Assembly (NCBI GenBank): GCA_022457155.1
Contig: JAJGOT010000470.1
Span: 491,001 to 555,000, forward strand
DNA: 64,000 nucleotides
Direction of reading: 5' to 3'
Origin: Cladopsammia gracilis
Lineage: Eukaryota > Cnidaria > Anthozoa > Scleractinia > Dendrophylliidae
Shown piece after piece: positions 12,575-25,500 of the stretch. Under the pieces are notes generated by a model. The model was not told the origin of the DNA and searched no databases. It worked only from the letters and a program-made list of their open reading frames with translations. Position 1 is the stretch's first letter; the number at the start of each line of letters is the position of its first letter. The position numbers were made by a program, and so were the translations under genes.

Positions 12575-14466
12575 CATTGAATTCTATGAATCTGAATCTG
12601 CGCCTATTGATCATGCAATCATTCATTAATCCCAGTAAATACCCGTTACCCAGAAAAGCTAAATACAATAACAAAAAGGAAACCATGTATCTCTTTCTAT
12701 GGTTTTATTTACCAAATTAGAAGATTAACAGCATTGCCTTATATGAAACCGTGTACTATATTGTACCATGCAACATTAAACGTGGTTTCATATATAGGAT
12801 TACAATCACAGTTAGTGTATAACGGTTTACTTCCGTTTTTCTCTATCACTGCTACAAAAAACTTACCAAAGATAGTGACCGTATAATCCTTTAAATTATA
12901 AAAAAGCCGATGAAAGCGAATTATCATTTTTTGATTTATTTTAAGAAAGAGAATTTTTTTAAGTGCAATGAGCCAATAAATACATGCAAATAAGCATGTT
13001 ACGTCTGAGGTGCAAATAGGTGATAAAAAAAGCTGATGGAGCGCCCTACTCCTCGTAGAGACAAGCTTCTGTTTGAGTGAAACGCCCGTGTGCTCTTTTT
13101 GGCCTTTCTGGTTGGTACACCGGTACCCGTTTCCATTTTCTCTGATGCAACTTAGGGAAATCGTTTAGCCAGACGGGATGCAACCCTGGTTATAGAAAGC
13201 TGAATTGCTTAAGCCCTGGATTAACAGAGAATCACGATTACTTCTGTTTCACTGAAACTGTGAAATTCTGAATTGCACAGTATGGACCATGATGTTCGTA
13301 CTTATCCTGGATTACCTAAATCCTGCCTTAAAGAACCAGGCTCTGATCTCTGCACTTTTTTTCGTAGTTATATGAATATTAAGAATAATGAAAAACATTG
13401 CAATGCTACAAAAAAGCGATGACAATTCAACCAAGTGCTTTAAAAATATCTCGGACAAGATATTTTCATGTACAATGGTACTTGTTTTGACTACGATTCC
13501 AGTATAGGTACTGTTTTGGCTTACTCTTCTACAATTGAAATCGAATCAGTAGCGTGCTAGTATTGCAATGCAAAATACGCAAGTAAATTGGAATTTCCCT
13601 AGGTATTAACGTAATATACTTCGTCCTCTAAATGCTATTCTAATCAAATCCAGATGGGTCCCTACATACTTCTGTCCTTAGACCCCATGTGGGAAAGTTG
13701 ACGTCTTATTCAGCGTGTGATCAAAGCGCTTGGGAAAGGACATAAAATCTGAACAGGGCCTTAGGAATACAAAGGGCGATAAAAGCATGCACACACGTCA
13801 CTTCTTAATTAACGTTCACAGCATGATAACCCGACCCCTTCTTTGCAGTGCCGGCGCCAGCAACCAAAAAGCATTTCATGCATGATTCTCCTGCAACTCT
13901 ACTTAATTTAGGTAATCTAAAATGCGCTCGTTGCCTTTTCAGTAACACGAGCTTAAAAAAAAATTACACATATCAAGACTAAACGGGAATTGCATTGAAG
14001 CGGTATCACGAGTATTAATGTCAGTTGGGCTTTAGTAATCCCTAATATAATAAATAAATTGCCAATGGCTAATAAATTGCTGCTCATTCACTATAGCTAA
14101 TAAATACGTTAAAGGACATCGTCAGTTTTAACCTATCATTATGATGTCCGTGTGGTCTTCCAAACTGATCACAGCTTGGTTTCATATACATCTTCACCCA
14201 GAGTCGACAACACGTCATCTCTGGGTGGGTGGCATACGCTGCTATCATCCTCTTCACCTCGCTTTCGCCCTGCAGTAATTAAAAAAAAACGGAAACAAAT
14301 AGTAAATAAGTAGTTCCTTTTCACTTTTAGAAAAACAACATCAAATTAAAAAATCCGAAACAAGATGGCATAAGCTATGTCGAAATTTGTCTAGAAAAGT
14401 TCCTTGAAATGTGTGCTGCTCCACTTTAAATGCCAATTGATAGCCAATCGATAGATAGGCATTAAT
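12575..14466. other. Stretch without a supported gene
   Basis: AT-rich sequence with many stops in all frames. A short imperfect inverted pair around TATATGAAACC lies near 12738-12797. Nothing else can be supported. Confidence 0.3.
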
Positions 14467-17400
14467 TATAGCGGAGCTCTGCGGGCCGAAGGCCCGCGCG
14501 GAGCGCCATACTCATAGAACCCATGCCGTCATTTTTCATGGTCATGACCAGCGGAATGTTTCGCGGGCGCGTGTCCGCCCGCCGCCCCCCGTGTTGGGCA
14601 TTTTGAAACGAAAGCGAGGCTTTGATTTTCGCGCCTTCGCGCAGCTACATGGCGAATGTCACGTCAGCTCGGTAAACACGTTAGTTGGAGCTGTGTTTAG
14701 CGGAGAAAATGGAGAAAACCGTTTAAAAGTCGTTATTTCCCTGCATTTTCGCGGTTTGCTACTTAAGACAGGTTTCACAATTTCTCGAACAGTGGTCAAG
14801 ACCGCATTTGAGGCTGTGTGACTCTGCAAATCAAGCGTTTTTGGAGGAATATAGAGCTGGCTTTGTTTTTCGCGCGGCTACACAGCCGTCAGCTCGGTGA
14901 ACACGTTTTAAAAATTTTGGATCTTTCGCTGGTCAGTGCATTTTTTCGCGGTTTGCTACTCAAGACAGAGATACTAATTAAGGGATACTTAGAAGCCGCT
15001 TTAGTGGAAAAAGAAGAGCTTTCTTGGATAAAATCTTGCTTCGGGGAACTTCATACATTTTTCAATGCGGGGAGATGTGTGATTTTATTACGGATTTTTC
15101 CAGTACCAAAGGATCGGAGAAAACGGACACTAAAACTCTCGAACGTTCTGAATATGACGGCGAACAACCTTTGCCGAAGAGGAGAAACACTGGACATCGG
15201 ACAAACAAACATAAACAGAAAAGCAAGTAACTGTCTAAATGTGATTTTCAAAAATTGTTTAGTTAATATGTAAGCTTAATTTTACCAGAAGAATTTTCTC
15301 CAAGTTTTTGCATTCAGAGCTAAATTTACAACTTTGAATATCCGTGGTTTTGGCAATGAAGCCAAACAACGCTGTGTTTTTGATTTTGCGAAAAATTCCC
15401 GTTCTGATTTTATTTGTTTACAAGAAACTTTAGCGACAAGACAAAATGCGATAAATTCTCTGACAGCTATTTATGGCGCGGTAAAAGTTTCTGGTTGCCC
15501 GCTCTTGGTAAACAAGGCGGCGATGCCATTCTTGTCGCTGAAAATACTGATTTCAAATGTTTACAATGGAAAAAAGATTCTTCTGGTAGAATTGTTAGTG
15601 TTTTAACTGAACTCGACGACACGAAAATTAATTTGGTTTTATACTTATGCACCCACGAATCCAAGTGAACGTATTTTTATGACACAAAAAAAAAACCACG
15701 GCCGACTGAAAAATACAATGCACATGGTTTAATGCGGATAAAACTATCGGTACACGTTTGGATAATTTTTTTATTGCTCAGGACTTGTATGATTCCTTTT
15801 TAAAATGTGAAATTTTACCTTGTGTTTTTTCCGATCATGATTCTGTTGATTTAAGCCCCAATTTGCATAATGCATTACTTTGGAGGCTAAATTTAGAATT
15901 TAATATCTCAGAAATTATTAAGAAACATGTATTGCACCGGAAAACATTTACTTCCATTCAAGCTTGGTGGGATTTTCTTAAAGAATCTATAAGATTAGTT
16001 GCTATAGATTTTGGTCGAAGTAAACAAGGCACATTAAGTTAAATCGCGATATTAACAACTATAAATCCTTTGATCGAAGCTAAACGGACTCTCATTGAAG
16101 GAGATAACTCAGTGAAAACCACCATAGAAACGCTTGAAAGAGAAATTCGGGCCATTAATTTATCCCAAATGAGAGGAAGCCAAATTCGTAGCAGAGTCAA
16201 ATGGCTTGAAGAAAGTGAAAAACCTACCAAATTCTTTTTTACGTGCTCAGAAAAAATACTGTTCAATCTATTTATAACTCCGCCGGTGTTGAAGTCTTTT
16301 CACAAGACTCCGGCTCATTTCGATTTTTACCGTAATTTGTACTTGCAAGAACCTGTTAATTTAACAGTCCAAACCAAATTTTTGAACAAACTTGAAAACA
16401 GATTAAGTGAGAGCGAAATTTTTATCCTGCGAAGGATTTTTATCTTTGGCTGAAATTACCCAAGCAATGCGTGGCCCGGTTCAGACGGATTACCTCAAGA
16501 ATTTTACGCTAAATTCTGGGATCTTTTAGGCCCTATTCTGTTTGAAATTATAAATTTAGTTTGGAAAATAATTCTCTCAGTGATTCAATGCAAGGAAGCG
16601 TGACTAGATTACTTTTAATACAAGAAAGATGATAAGAAAAACCTCAAAAATTGGTGGCCTGGCCATTTCGCTACTCAATGTTGATTACAAAGTTTGTTCA
16701 AAAGCTCTTTATACAAACAGACTTTCAAAAGTGTTACCCTCGATTATTTCAAGAAGATCAAACTTATTCCGTCCCAGGTAGGACGATTTTTGAGAATTTA
16801 TTTCTCTTGCGTGACACTCTAGATTATATAAATATTACCAATGAAACTGGTATCTTGCTGTCAATATTGATCAAGAGAAAGCCTTTGACAGGGTAGAAAA
16901 ACATTGGTAAACTTTTTACCAATGTTTTAAGTCGTTTTGGATTTTGCCCTAATTTCCAGCGGTGGATTTCTACATTATACTGTCAAGCAAATATGAAAAT
17001 TATAGTTAATGGTTTTTTGACTAAAGAAATTTCACTCGAGTGTGGGATCCCCGGTCTCCACTTTTGTACATTTTATGTGCAGGTTTTGGCTACCAGTATA
17101 AGAAAGGATGATACTACTGAAAGTTTTCTCCTTCCAGAAGCCTGAGGAAAGCGTTCTAAAATTCACCAATATGCGGATGACTCCACATGTTTTGTAAGCA
17201 ACATTTTTTCTTTAGACAAATTGTTTACTTTACTTCACAATTACGAGACAGGTACAGGGACTAAATTAAATGTGGCAAAGAGTACAGAAGCCATGAAGTT
17301 AGGAGCTTGGTGCTCACGTCCGGACACTCGTTATGGCCTGACGTGGGTGTCAAGAATGTTAATCTTGGGTGTCTGGTTTAGCAATGGTACTGCAAATGTG

Positions 17401-17500
17401 GAACCGGATAACTGGTTACCACGCCTTTCCAAGCTAGATTAAAATTTGAACCTGTGGAAGGGTGTGGGGTGTTTTCACTCCCACCCTTTCGGCACTACTC
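14467..17500 (+). mobile_element. Decayed LINE with endonuclease and RT remnants
   Basis: The 5' part (14471 on, GCGGAGCTCTGCGGGCC) is shared with the insertions at 36420 and 48095. From about 15320 an endonuclease-like frame reads NIRGFGNEAKQ and DFICLQET, the first motifs of the apurinic endonuclease domain. RT remnants follow in shifting frames: a segment ending DQEKAFDRV-like near 16860-16890, and YADDSTCF near 17172-17195 with the YADD catalytic motif. Several frameshifts and stops interrupt it, so it is inactive. Confidence 0.7.
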
Positions 17501-17639
17501 AATACTTGGTTTTTAGTTAATGTTAAGACTAGTTTCTTTTACCTAATGGACTTCTGCTGACGACGAGAATGACATTCGAGCACGCTCATTAAGACCATAC
17601 TTATGGTATATGGGTTTTTCGAAATAAAGCAACTTTTCA

Positions 17640-18343
17640 CAATGGCACCGAGAACTCTCGGGCCACTGTAAGGGACATAAGGAATGACATCACAACACAG
17701 TTGCAAAATGACCGGGGGGTACTTTGCAAATTTTTGGGCGGGGGTGTGCCGCTGGGACTCTGAAACCCTTAACCTATACTAGACCAATTTTAGCTGCATT
17801 TTGCAACCCTATTCTAGACTAAACAACGAAAAATCCTACCTTATCCTAGACCTTTTCTAGACTCACTATTTTGCAGAAACTCATTCACTATCACAGTCTA
17901 AGATACTAGGGGTTAGTAAAAATGTCGTACAGCACGCCTTACCGATTATTAAATGCTATTTGTCAGTAAACCTCGTCTAGACTAAATTCTTCATCCAACT
18001 GTTGTGAAATACAACAGTCAAAGCTTGTGACTCTAATAATTTAGCTACTGGGAACTCATCATTCATTACCAGAAATGACTAAAGTAATCATGTGCAAACC
18101 AGAAAGGATATCCAAGTGGACCAAACGACCGGAAATGAACTTTATAAATAATCCCGTATGGACTAGACTTTCAAGTGACTGTAAACCGGAACTGACCTTG
18201 TATTATTGTAACCGGAAATGAATAGCCTTAACTCAGGAAGGCCTTGTAACCGGAAATGACTAGCCTCTCAGGATAATATTGTAAACTTTAGGGATTTGTT
18301 ATTGAGAAATAAAACATTTTAAAAGAAAAAAAAAACTTTTGTT
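17640..18343. other. Probable dispersed repeat, not classified
   Basis: A GACCGGGGGGTACTTTGC segment near 17709 and repeated words (CTAGACTAAA/TTCTAGAC; AACCGGAAATGA at several sites between 18100 and 18260) suggest repeat-derived DNA. No coding frame and no clear termini. Confidence 0.3.
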
Positions 18344-18640
18344 GTGTTTAGCGGAGAAAATGGTTTGCAAAATCGTTTTTCCCTGCTTTATTTCGCGGTT
18401 TGTTACTCAAGAGAGGTTTCACATTTCTCAAACAGTGAGCTTTTGTGGAATTTGTGCAGTCTAAATGTACTGTGCAGACGGTCGCGTAATAAGCTATTGC
18501 TAAAATTGAAAAGTAGCCTGGTCGTCAATCTTAATTCTAACTTTTCTTGTGCTTCCGACCTTTCACCTAAGTTAAGCTTATCATCATCGTTTCTGTTCAG
18601 AGAGCTCCGCTGTTAGGCTAAGCCTATCTATATATATTAA
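18344..18640 (+). mobile_element. Internally deleted copy of the GCGG LINE family
   Basis: The left part matches the 5' region of the 14467 element (GCGGAGAAAATGG, CGCGGTTTGCTACTCAAG-like). It joins directly to the 3' region also found at 37370-37560 and 49030-49215 (TGTACTGTGCAGACGGTCGC ... CTGTTAGGCTAAG followed by a short TA tract). The middle is deleted. Confidence 0.55.
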
Positions 18641-18831
18641 CCTTACAATTTTATACATGCATTAGGTTAAAGGTACCGGCAGGAATATAGCTAACACCGA
18701 GATCTAAGCGCTGATTAGCACTAAGCACCAAGTAGGTTAACTACAAATTGGTGTGCAGCTCGGGTAATTGAAATGTTAATTAATATTACATGTGTATCGG
18801 CTATTACTGAAGTTAGTTAAGAATCAATTAA

Positions 18832-19431
18832 CCCTCGGACGTACTCGCAAACGTATTCCCCCGACCGTGGTACAAGTGGGGGGGGGGGGTGGTTCCAGCC
18901 CCTCCCTTGGGTTTTTGCGGTGTTACACCATTTTGTTTGGAAATATTTTACCTCTAATAGATAGCCTATTTCCTACTCTACAAAACAAGGTAAATATTAG
19001 AGGTTATAGCGCTGCTGGAGGCTGTAACGTCATACAAAATGGCCGCTAACATGGCCGCTGTTTTGGATTTTACTTCAAATTCAAATTTGTCGGGAAAATG
19101 CGGAAATTGCAAATATTTGTTGCTAGAGTGGTAAAATATGATACAATTAAATAAACATATCGCCACTTTTGGTAGCGTTTTGTGTTTTTTTTTTTCACCG
19201 AAAATGGCTTGACGTCAAAAACGGCTTGACCTCATGCTACTTATGGCATCATATCTCGTTACTACTGTAGCAATCGATTGTCGTCAAACTTTCCTCATTC
19301 TGTCTCAAGGATAAACGAACAGCTACTGTAGACGGCATGCGCTAACTGTTAATTAATTGTCTTGAAAAAATCGGAGAAAAAACCTTAACGGGGAGGGGGT
19401 GGCATCCACCCATTATGGTACGTGCAATGGG
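18832..19431. mobile_element. piggyBac-type MITE (CCCTCGGACGTAC family), diverged right end
   Basis: TTAA (18828-18831) followed by CCCTCGGACGTACTCGCAAA. The body is alignable with the complete copy at 59937-60481. The right end near 19417-19434 (GGTACGTGCAATGGGTAA) is a mutated version of the expected inverted terminus. It has a G-run and no coding potential. Confidence 0.6.
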
Positions 19432-19548
19432 TAAAGGAGTTTGTTGTGTAAAATCATGGCGAAGTCTAACTAATCGTTGCCTTCTTTTTAAAGGATGAAA
19501 GCCAAATAAAGTGCAGTGATGATTTGATTATACCTTATTCCAATTTTT

Positions 19549-22500
19549 TTAATAACTGCTTATTTTACCTTTGTCATCAAAGTGATGGGGTAGAAGCGCC
19601 ACATCCACTTCTCCTTCAGCTTTTACTGCTCGACCTTGGCTTCCTGTTGTCGCAGCGTTATCTTCATCTTCTGCTGTTGTTCCTTCACATTCTTCTTTAG
19701 CTTCAGCTGTTTCCTCTTCACCTTCAGTTGTTGCTTCTTCACCTTGACCTTCAGCTGTTGCTTCTTCACCTTCACGTTCACCTTCAGCTGTTGCGTCTTC
19801 ACCGTGACCTTGACCCTCAGCTGTTTCTTCTTCACCTTCATCTTCAGCTGTTGCTTCTTCACCTTGACCTTGACCTTCAGCTGTTGCTTCTTCACCTTCA
19901 CCTTCATCTTCATCTGTTGCTTCGTCACCTTCACCTTCAGCTTCACCTTCAGCTGTCGCTTCTACACCTGCAGCTCTTGCTTCTTCCTCTTCAGGTGTTG
20001 CTTCTTCACCTTCAACTTCAGCTGTTGCTTCGTCACCTTCAGCTTTAGCTGTTGCTTCTTCACAATCACCTTCACCTTTAACTGTTCCTTCAACACCTTC
20101 AGCTCTTGCTTCTTTATCTTCAGTCATTGCTTCCTCACCATCACTTTCAGCTGCTGCTTCTTCACCATTGCCTTCAGCTGTTGCTTCTTCACCTTCACCT
20201 TCAGCTGTTGCTTCTTCACCTTCACTCTCAGCTGTTGCTTCTTCACCTTCACCTTCAACTGTTGCTTCTTCACCTTCACCTTCAGCTGTTGCTTCTTCGC
20301 CTTCACTCTCAGCTGTTGCTTCTTCACCTTCACCTTCAGCTGTTGCTTCTTCACCTTCACTCTCAGCTGTTGCTTCTTCACCTTCAACTTCAGCTGTTGC
20401 TTCTTCACCTTCACCTTCAGATGTTGCTTCTTCACCATCACCTTCAGCTGTTGCTTCTTCACCATCACCTTCAGATGTTGCTTCTTCACCATTACCTTCA
20501 GTTGTTCCTTCTTCACCTTCACCTTCACCATCACCTTTAGCTGTTGCTTCTTTTCCTTCCACTTTAGGTGCTGCTTTTTCACCGTCAACTGTTGCTTCTT
20601 TCCCATCACCTTCAGCTTTTGGTTCTTCGTCTTCACCTTCAGCTATTGCTTCTTCATCTCCATCTTCAGCTATTGCTTCTTCATCTTCATCTTCAGCTAT
20701 TGCTTCTTCACCTTCACCCTCAGCTTTTGCTTCTTCATCTTCACCTTCACTTTCAGCTGTTCCTTCTTCATCTTCACCTTCAGCTGTTGCTTCTTCACCT
20801 TCACCATCAACTGTTCCTTCTCCATCTTCACCTTCACCTTCAGCTGTTACTTCTTCACCTTCAACTTCAGCTGTTCCTTCATCAACTTCACCTTCAGCTG
20901 TTACTTTTTCATCTTCACCTTCAACTTCAGCTGTTGCTTCTTCATCTTCACCCTCACCTTTTGCTTCTTCACCTTCGCCATCAGCTGTTGCTTCTTCACC
21001 TTCAACTTCAGCTGTTGCTTCCTCACCTTCATCTTCAGCTGTTGCGTCTTCATCTTCACTGTCAGCTGTTGCTTCTTCACCTTCAACTTCAGCCGTTCTT
21101 TCTTCACCTTCACCTTCAGCTGTTGCTTCTTCATCTTCACCTTCAACTTCAGCTGTTGCTTCTGCACCTTCACCCTCACCTGTTGCTTCTTCACCTTCAC
21201 CTTCAGCTGTTGCTTCTTCACCTTTAACTTCAGCTGTTGCTTCTTCATCTTCACACTCAGCTGTTGCTTCCTTGCATGCACCTTCAGCTCTGGCTACATT
21301 TTTTCCAGTTCGTTTGGGATCGGGATGGATGGTGACTTAATTAAAAACAAAATGAATTTTATGTTTAATATGGAAATTTGGTTTATCGAGGTATCGTTAT
21401 AGTACAGTGCGTTTAAGTACCTCGAATTTAATCGATGTCTTTCTTCGTTCATTTTCAAGTCGTTTTGAGTGATTGCATTAGGTATATATTAAAATATTGA
21501 GTTATGTCACGGACATTCGTTGACTGATATTCACGACCATTATCACTGGTTATTTCATAATCAGGAACCACACTACGTGGTGGTGGTTAACGGTCGCTAG
21601 ATCGCGATATCTTCGTTGGCCTTCTTTGATGAAGTTTACTGTCCATCAAAGGTAAAATGAACTGTAAACTTATTTACCTTCCACAATCACTGGGCCTTCC
21701 ATGTCATAATCTGCATGAAAAAATAGTAATGGTCACACGATTTTGAACTTTATATTTACCATGAATTAAATGCCATGCATTTTATTGTATAAAAACAATT
21801 AAAATATAGCTACTATTTATGTTGCTACTTCACCAACTCATCATTTGATCTCAACGATAAACACAATGATCACGCAGTGTAAAGCCAGCGGTAGCTGTCG
21901 CAGAAGGCAGTTTCCAGTATTTAGGCATTACTTACAATATTCTCTTTCTTATTTTTTTATCGTATTTCTTGTTACTGAAAAAAATAAGAAACTAAAAAAA
22001 ATTCAAATACAGGTAACCGGACATGTTTACCTGATTCTGATGATGCATCACTTCCCATTTGATCTGCAGACATAAAAAGGTATTGTTAAAGCAAGTCATG
22101 CAACGGCTTGTTTTTTTTCTAAAAACAATTTTCCGTCAAGGATAAGAAGAACCTCTATCTACAAAATAATTTGTCTTTTTATTCGAATGCACGGGGGTCT
22201 TCTCTCTCGAAAGAAAAATAAAATATTTGCATTGAAATAGCGGACCAAAACTCAGACTTTGACAAAAAAAAAACCTTGTTATTGTTATGTTTCATTAATT
22301 TATAGCAAATGTCTTTGACTCAGCTGAATTTTTAATTAAAGCAAAACAAAACAAAACTTGATCCCCTTACCAGTGAGGGTTAAACCTATACGGAGTACCA
22401 TGATTCAACTACGCGGCAATAAAATAACGTGTTTAAATTGCACTTATGTCCAGGATTGCAGATAATTAGATGCATGACAAATTTTGATATCCAACACGAA

Positions 22501-25500
22501 GTGTCCCATTAAGTCTAAGTGTTAACTATCTTTTTTTGAAATGTAAGGTAAGCATTAATGTTAGTGTTATTTTTAGGTTAGGGGAAACGCACCTGTTTAT
22601 CTTTACTTAAACAGCAGAATTTAGGGGAAACTTCGTGACGTTTATTGTCTGAATTTTTGAAAACAAGTGATGCTGAAGTTGAGTAGAAGAGCAAGAGGAC
22701 ACTTTGTTACGCTTATTAAATTTGTCATGCACCTAATTATCTGCAATCCTGGACATAACTGTTAAATTGTCCACGAAACCATTTCTTGCACCGAAGTCAA
22801 TCCTTCTTGTAACTCTCCGTCAATCGTTTGCTATTTAAAATTAAAATATATTAACGAGGAGACTGCCAACATAAACAAATGAATAGACAGCACCTTGTTC
22901 GTCAGGTGGCAAACTGAGAACTTGCATTTCAATCATTTCATGATCGTCTTCCTGTTCTTCTTGTTCTTTCAAAAGGAAAGGATAAAGACAATAAACGTCT
23001 CTCCCAAACCTCTTGGGGGTGGGGTGGGAAGAGAAATAAAACAACGGGAGAATCCAGTTTAAAATTAAACTTATGCCAATGGCCAAAATAATAACCTTCG
23101 TCACTGTCATATTCCTCATCCTCCTCGAATTCATCTTGGTCCTGGTCTTCTTCCCCTCCTTGCTCTGTTGTAATCAATTTAGCAAAGTTATTTTTTCGAG
23201 TTACATAAAAATATGAACAATCTATAATAATGAAATAGTTAAGGTAAAGAACATACTATCTGCAGTATTTCATCTAACATTTAGTTTCGCGGTAAAATGA
23301 AAAAAAAAGTGTCTTCTATTCGTGTTGTTTTCGAAACATTTCTAACTTATTAGGGCCTCTTCCAAAAACGGGCTTCAGGTCAAAACGTTTGGGGAAAAAA
23401 ACCTCAAAACAACATACACACACATCCGAATATTGATAATTGCACAAAAAACAATCATCAAAATCCGCGTCAAAGCTGTTATTCTATCAGAGAGAAGAGT
23501 GCATAACAAAGCAGCTGCGAAAAATGCGACATGACAAGGTGCATACTCACATGCCGTCATTTTTTTTCAAATCAATTCTGCATCTGATTGAATAATTATC
23601 GCCAAAATGAAAATAAACACAAACGTTAACTAAGGTCATTTATGTGTAAACAATAGCAGTGATGATTAGACGCTTTAATACCTCACTTAATAAACACGAA
23701 TAAATAAGGAGTATGCAAACTTTACCTTCCTGATGTTGACAATGAAAGAAAATGCCTCGGAAACGGTTCCAGTATTTTTGCAACTTGGTTTTTATTGTAT
23801 GTCGTACCTAGGTAAGAAACCAGTTGTGCCACTTAAATAGCGGACCTAGGGAAAATTTGCCTGGATGTGGTGAATATGGGAGACACTCCTCGTTATTTTA
23901 AAAAGAAATATTTCCGGGAAGGCCAAAACCTTTTTTCATTATGAACCGTTATCACACACCCCTTTTACTCACTTCAGCTTCCCTCCCCCAATATGGCCAA
24001 ATCTGGATTCACCACTCTATTTTGAAACGTCTTCACTTTCTCCTCATTCACGTCAGTGAACACGTGCAACACGTGCACGAGATGATTTTCCACATCTGCT
24101 CCATGACTTTTAAAGTACGCGATATGTTCAAATACATCGAATATTGTGTTAGACACAATTCTTATTTCTAAGGCTAAAACTGTGTAAAGAAAAAGCTTTT
24201 GGAAAATAATGCCTTTGCACTATTTTCTAGCTAAAAGCACCAAGAACTCGTATTATAAAATAAAATAACCAAGAAAAACTCATTAAACAAATGTATAAAA
24301 GATGGAAAAAGTATCGTTGCTTTGATGGCTATTTTAAAGGTCGCGCTGATTTTGTGTTATGGTTGGTGCTTTATTTTGTCGCTGAAATTGTGATGAACGA
24401 AACATACAGTAGCTTATATTGTCACTATGCTATATTTAAATATTTGACGCTTTTTTAAAGAATGAGAAAGAGCTATTTCATTATACCTGTGGCGTTGAGA
24501 AAGTGTAAAGCAGTGGGTTTATCGCTGAGTTGATCGGCAGAACGAATACAGCGATCCATGCGTCAATGTCCCCTGGTACAAAGAAGCCCTTCTCCAACAC
24601 TGACTTTAGTCCAATCACTATAATCGGTATCCAGCAGACACAGTCGGTGATGATAATGCAAACCAGCCGTCTGGCGAGAGATGTTTCTCTTTTAGAACTG
24701 ACAGGTCTATTGGCCCTGGCTTTTTTCTCTCTTTTCGTACCCTGTTTGGCGAGTCGCCGTTTTGACAGACAGGTCTTACCCAATATCATGGCGTATGCAG
24801 CAATGATAACAACAATCAAAACCAGATTTAGACCAGCAAAGAAGCCTATAGAGTATTCCCAGCCAGAAATAAATTCCGGGGAGAGCTGCATTGGCAAGCA
24901 CATTACAGACTTTCCATAATAGAGAATGCCATTTATAGGGTCATGGAAATAGACGATGCCGAAGGTGGGAAGGAAAGCAATCAAAAACCCAATCAGCCAT
25001 GTGGCAAAGCAAAAACCGTGTGCCTTCTTTCGAGAGAGTAATCTGAACCGACGTGGGAAGACAATGTGTTTAGATCTATCGGCCGATAGGAGGGTCAGAA
25101 TCATTAAAGATACTTCACTCGACAACACAGACACACCCCCTGTCAGTTGGCACCCCAACCCAGTTCTCCACTGGTAGTCATGGAGATAATAGACTCCCCT
25201 CCAAGTAACATCCAATATGCCGATAATAAGCAGATAAACGCCCATTAACCCATCTGCTACTGCCACGTGCATCAGCATAATGTTCTGCGCGATGTTTTTC
25301 TCCTTAAAGAAAAACCGCCAGAGCAGCACGAACAAAGCTCCAAACAGAGAGAAGATTCCAATCAACCAGATACATTTCTTGGGGCCGTTTCTTCGGAACA
25401 TGGTATCGCAATTAGCGAAGTTGTCGTTCCAAATGAAAATACATCCGGCATCTTGTTTGAATTCTATGTGGCAGCACATAACATTGTTGTCAAGGGTTCT

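Noticed and set aside
19636..21402. Long plus-strand frames of Cys/Phe/Ser or Leu/His repeats over the 27-bp minisatellite
   Set aside because: They arise because the repeat unit is a multiple of three. The minus-strand frame has the matching splice sites and an exon chain, while the plus-strand frames have none.
23375..23560. Hydrophobic minus-strand frame starting MTACEYAPCHVAFFAAALL, at first considered a signal peptide for the acidic exons
   Set aside because: Its start is followed at once by a strong donor (CAT|GTGAGT), which would join to the next exon as a stop. The helix-8 exon at 23807 explains the acidic exons better.
23941..24171. Frames on both strands near 24000
   Set aside because: The minus frame looks protein-like but has no acceptor or donor in a phase that fits the receptor, and no known domain.
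24341..24393. Alternative phase-0 exon after the 7TM exon (short hydrophilic tail then stop)
   Set aside because: An acceptor exists, but the residues do not resemble helix 8, whereas the exon at 23807-23726 does and carries the right phase on both sides.
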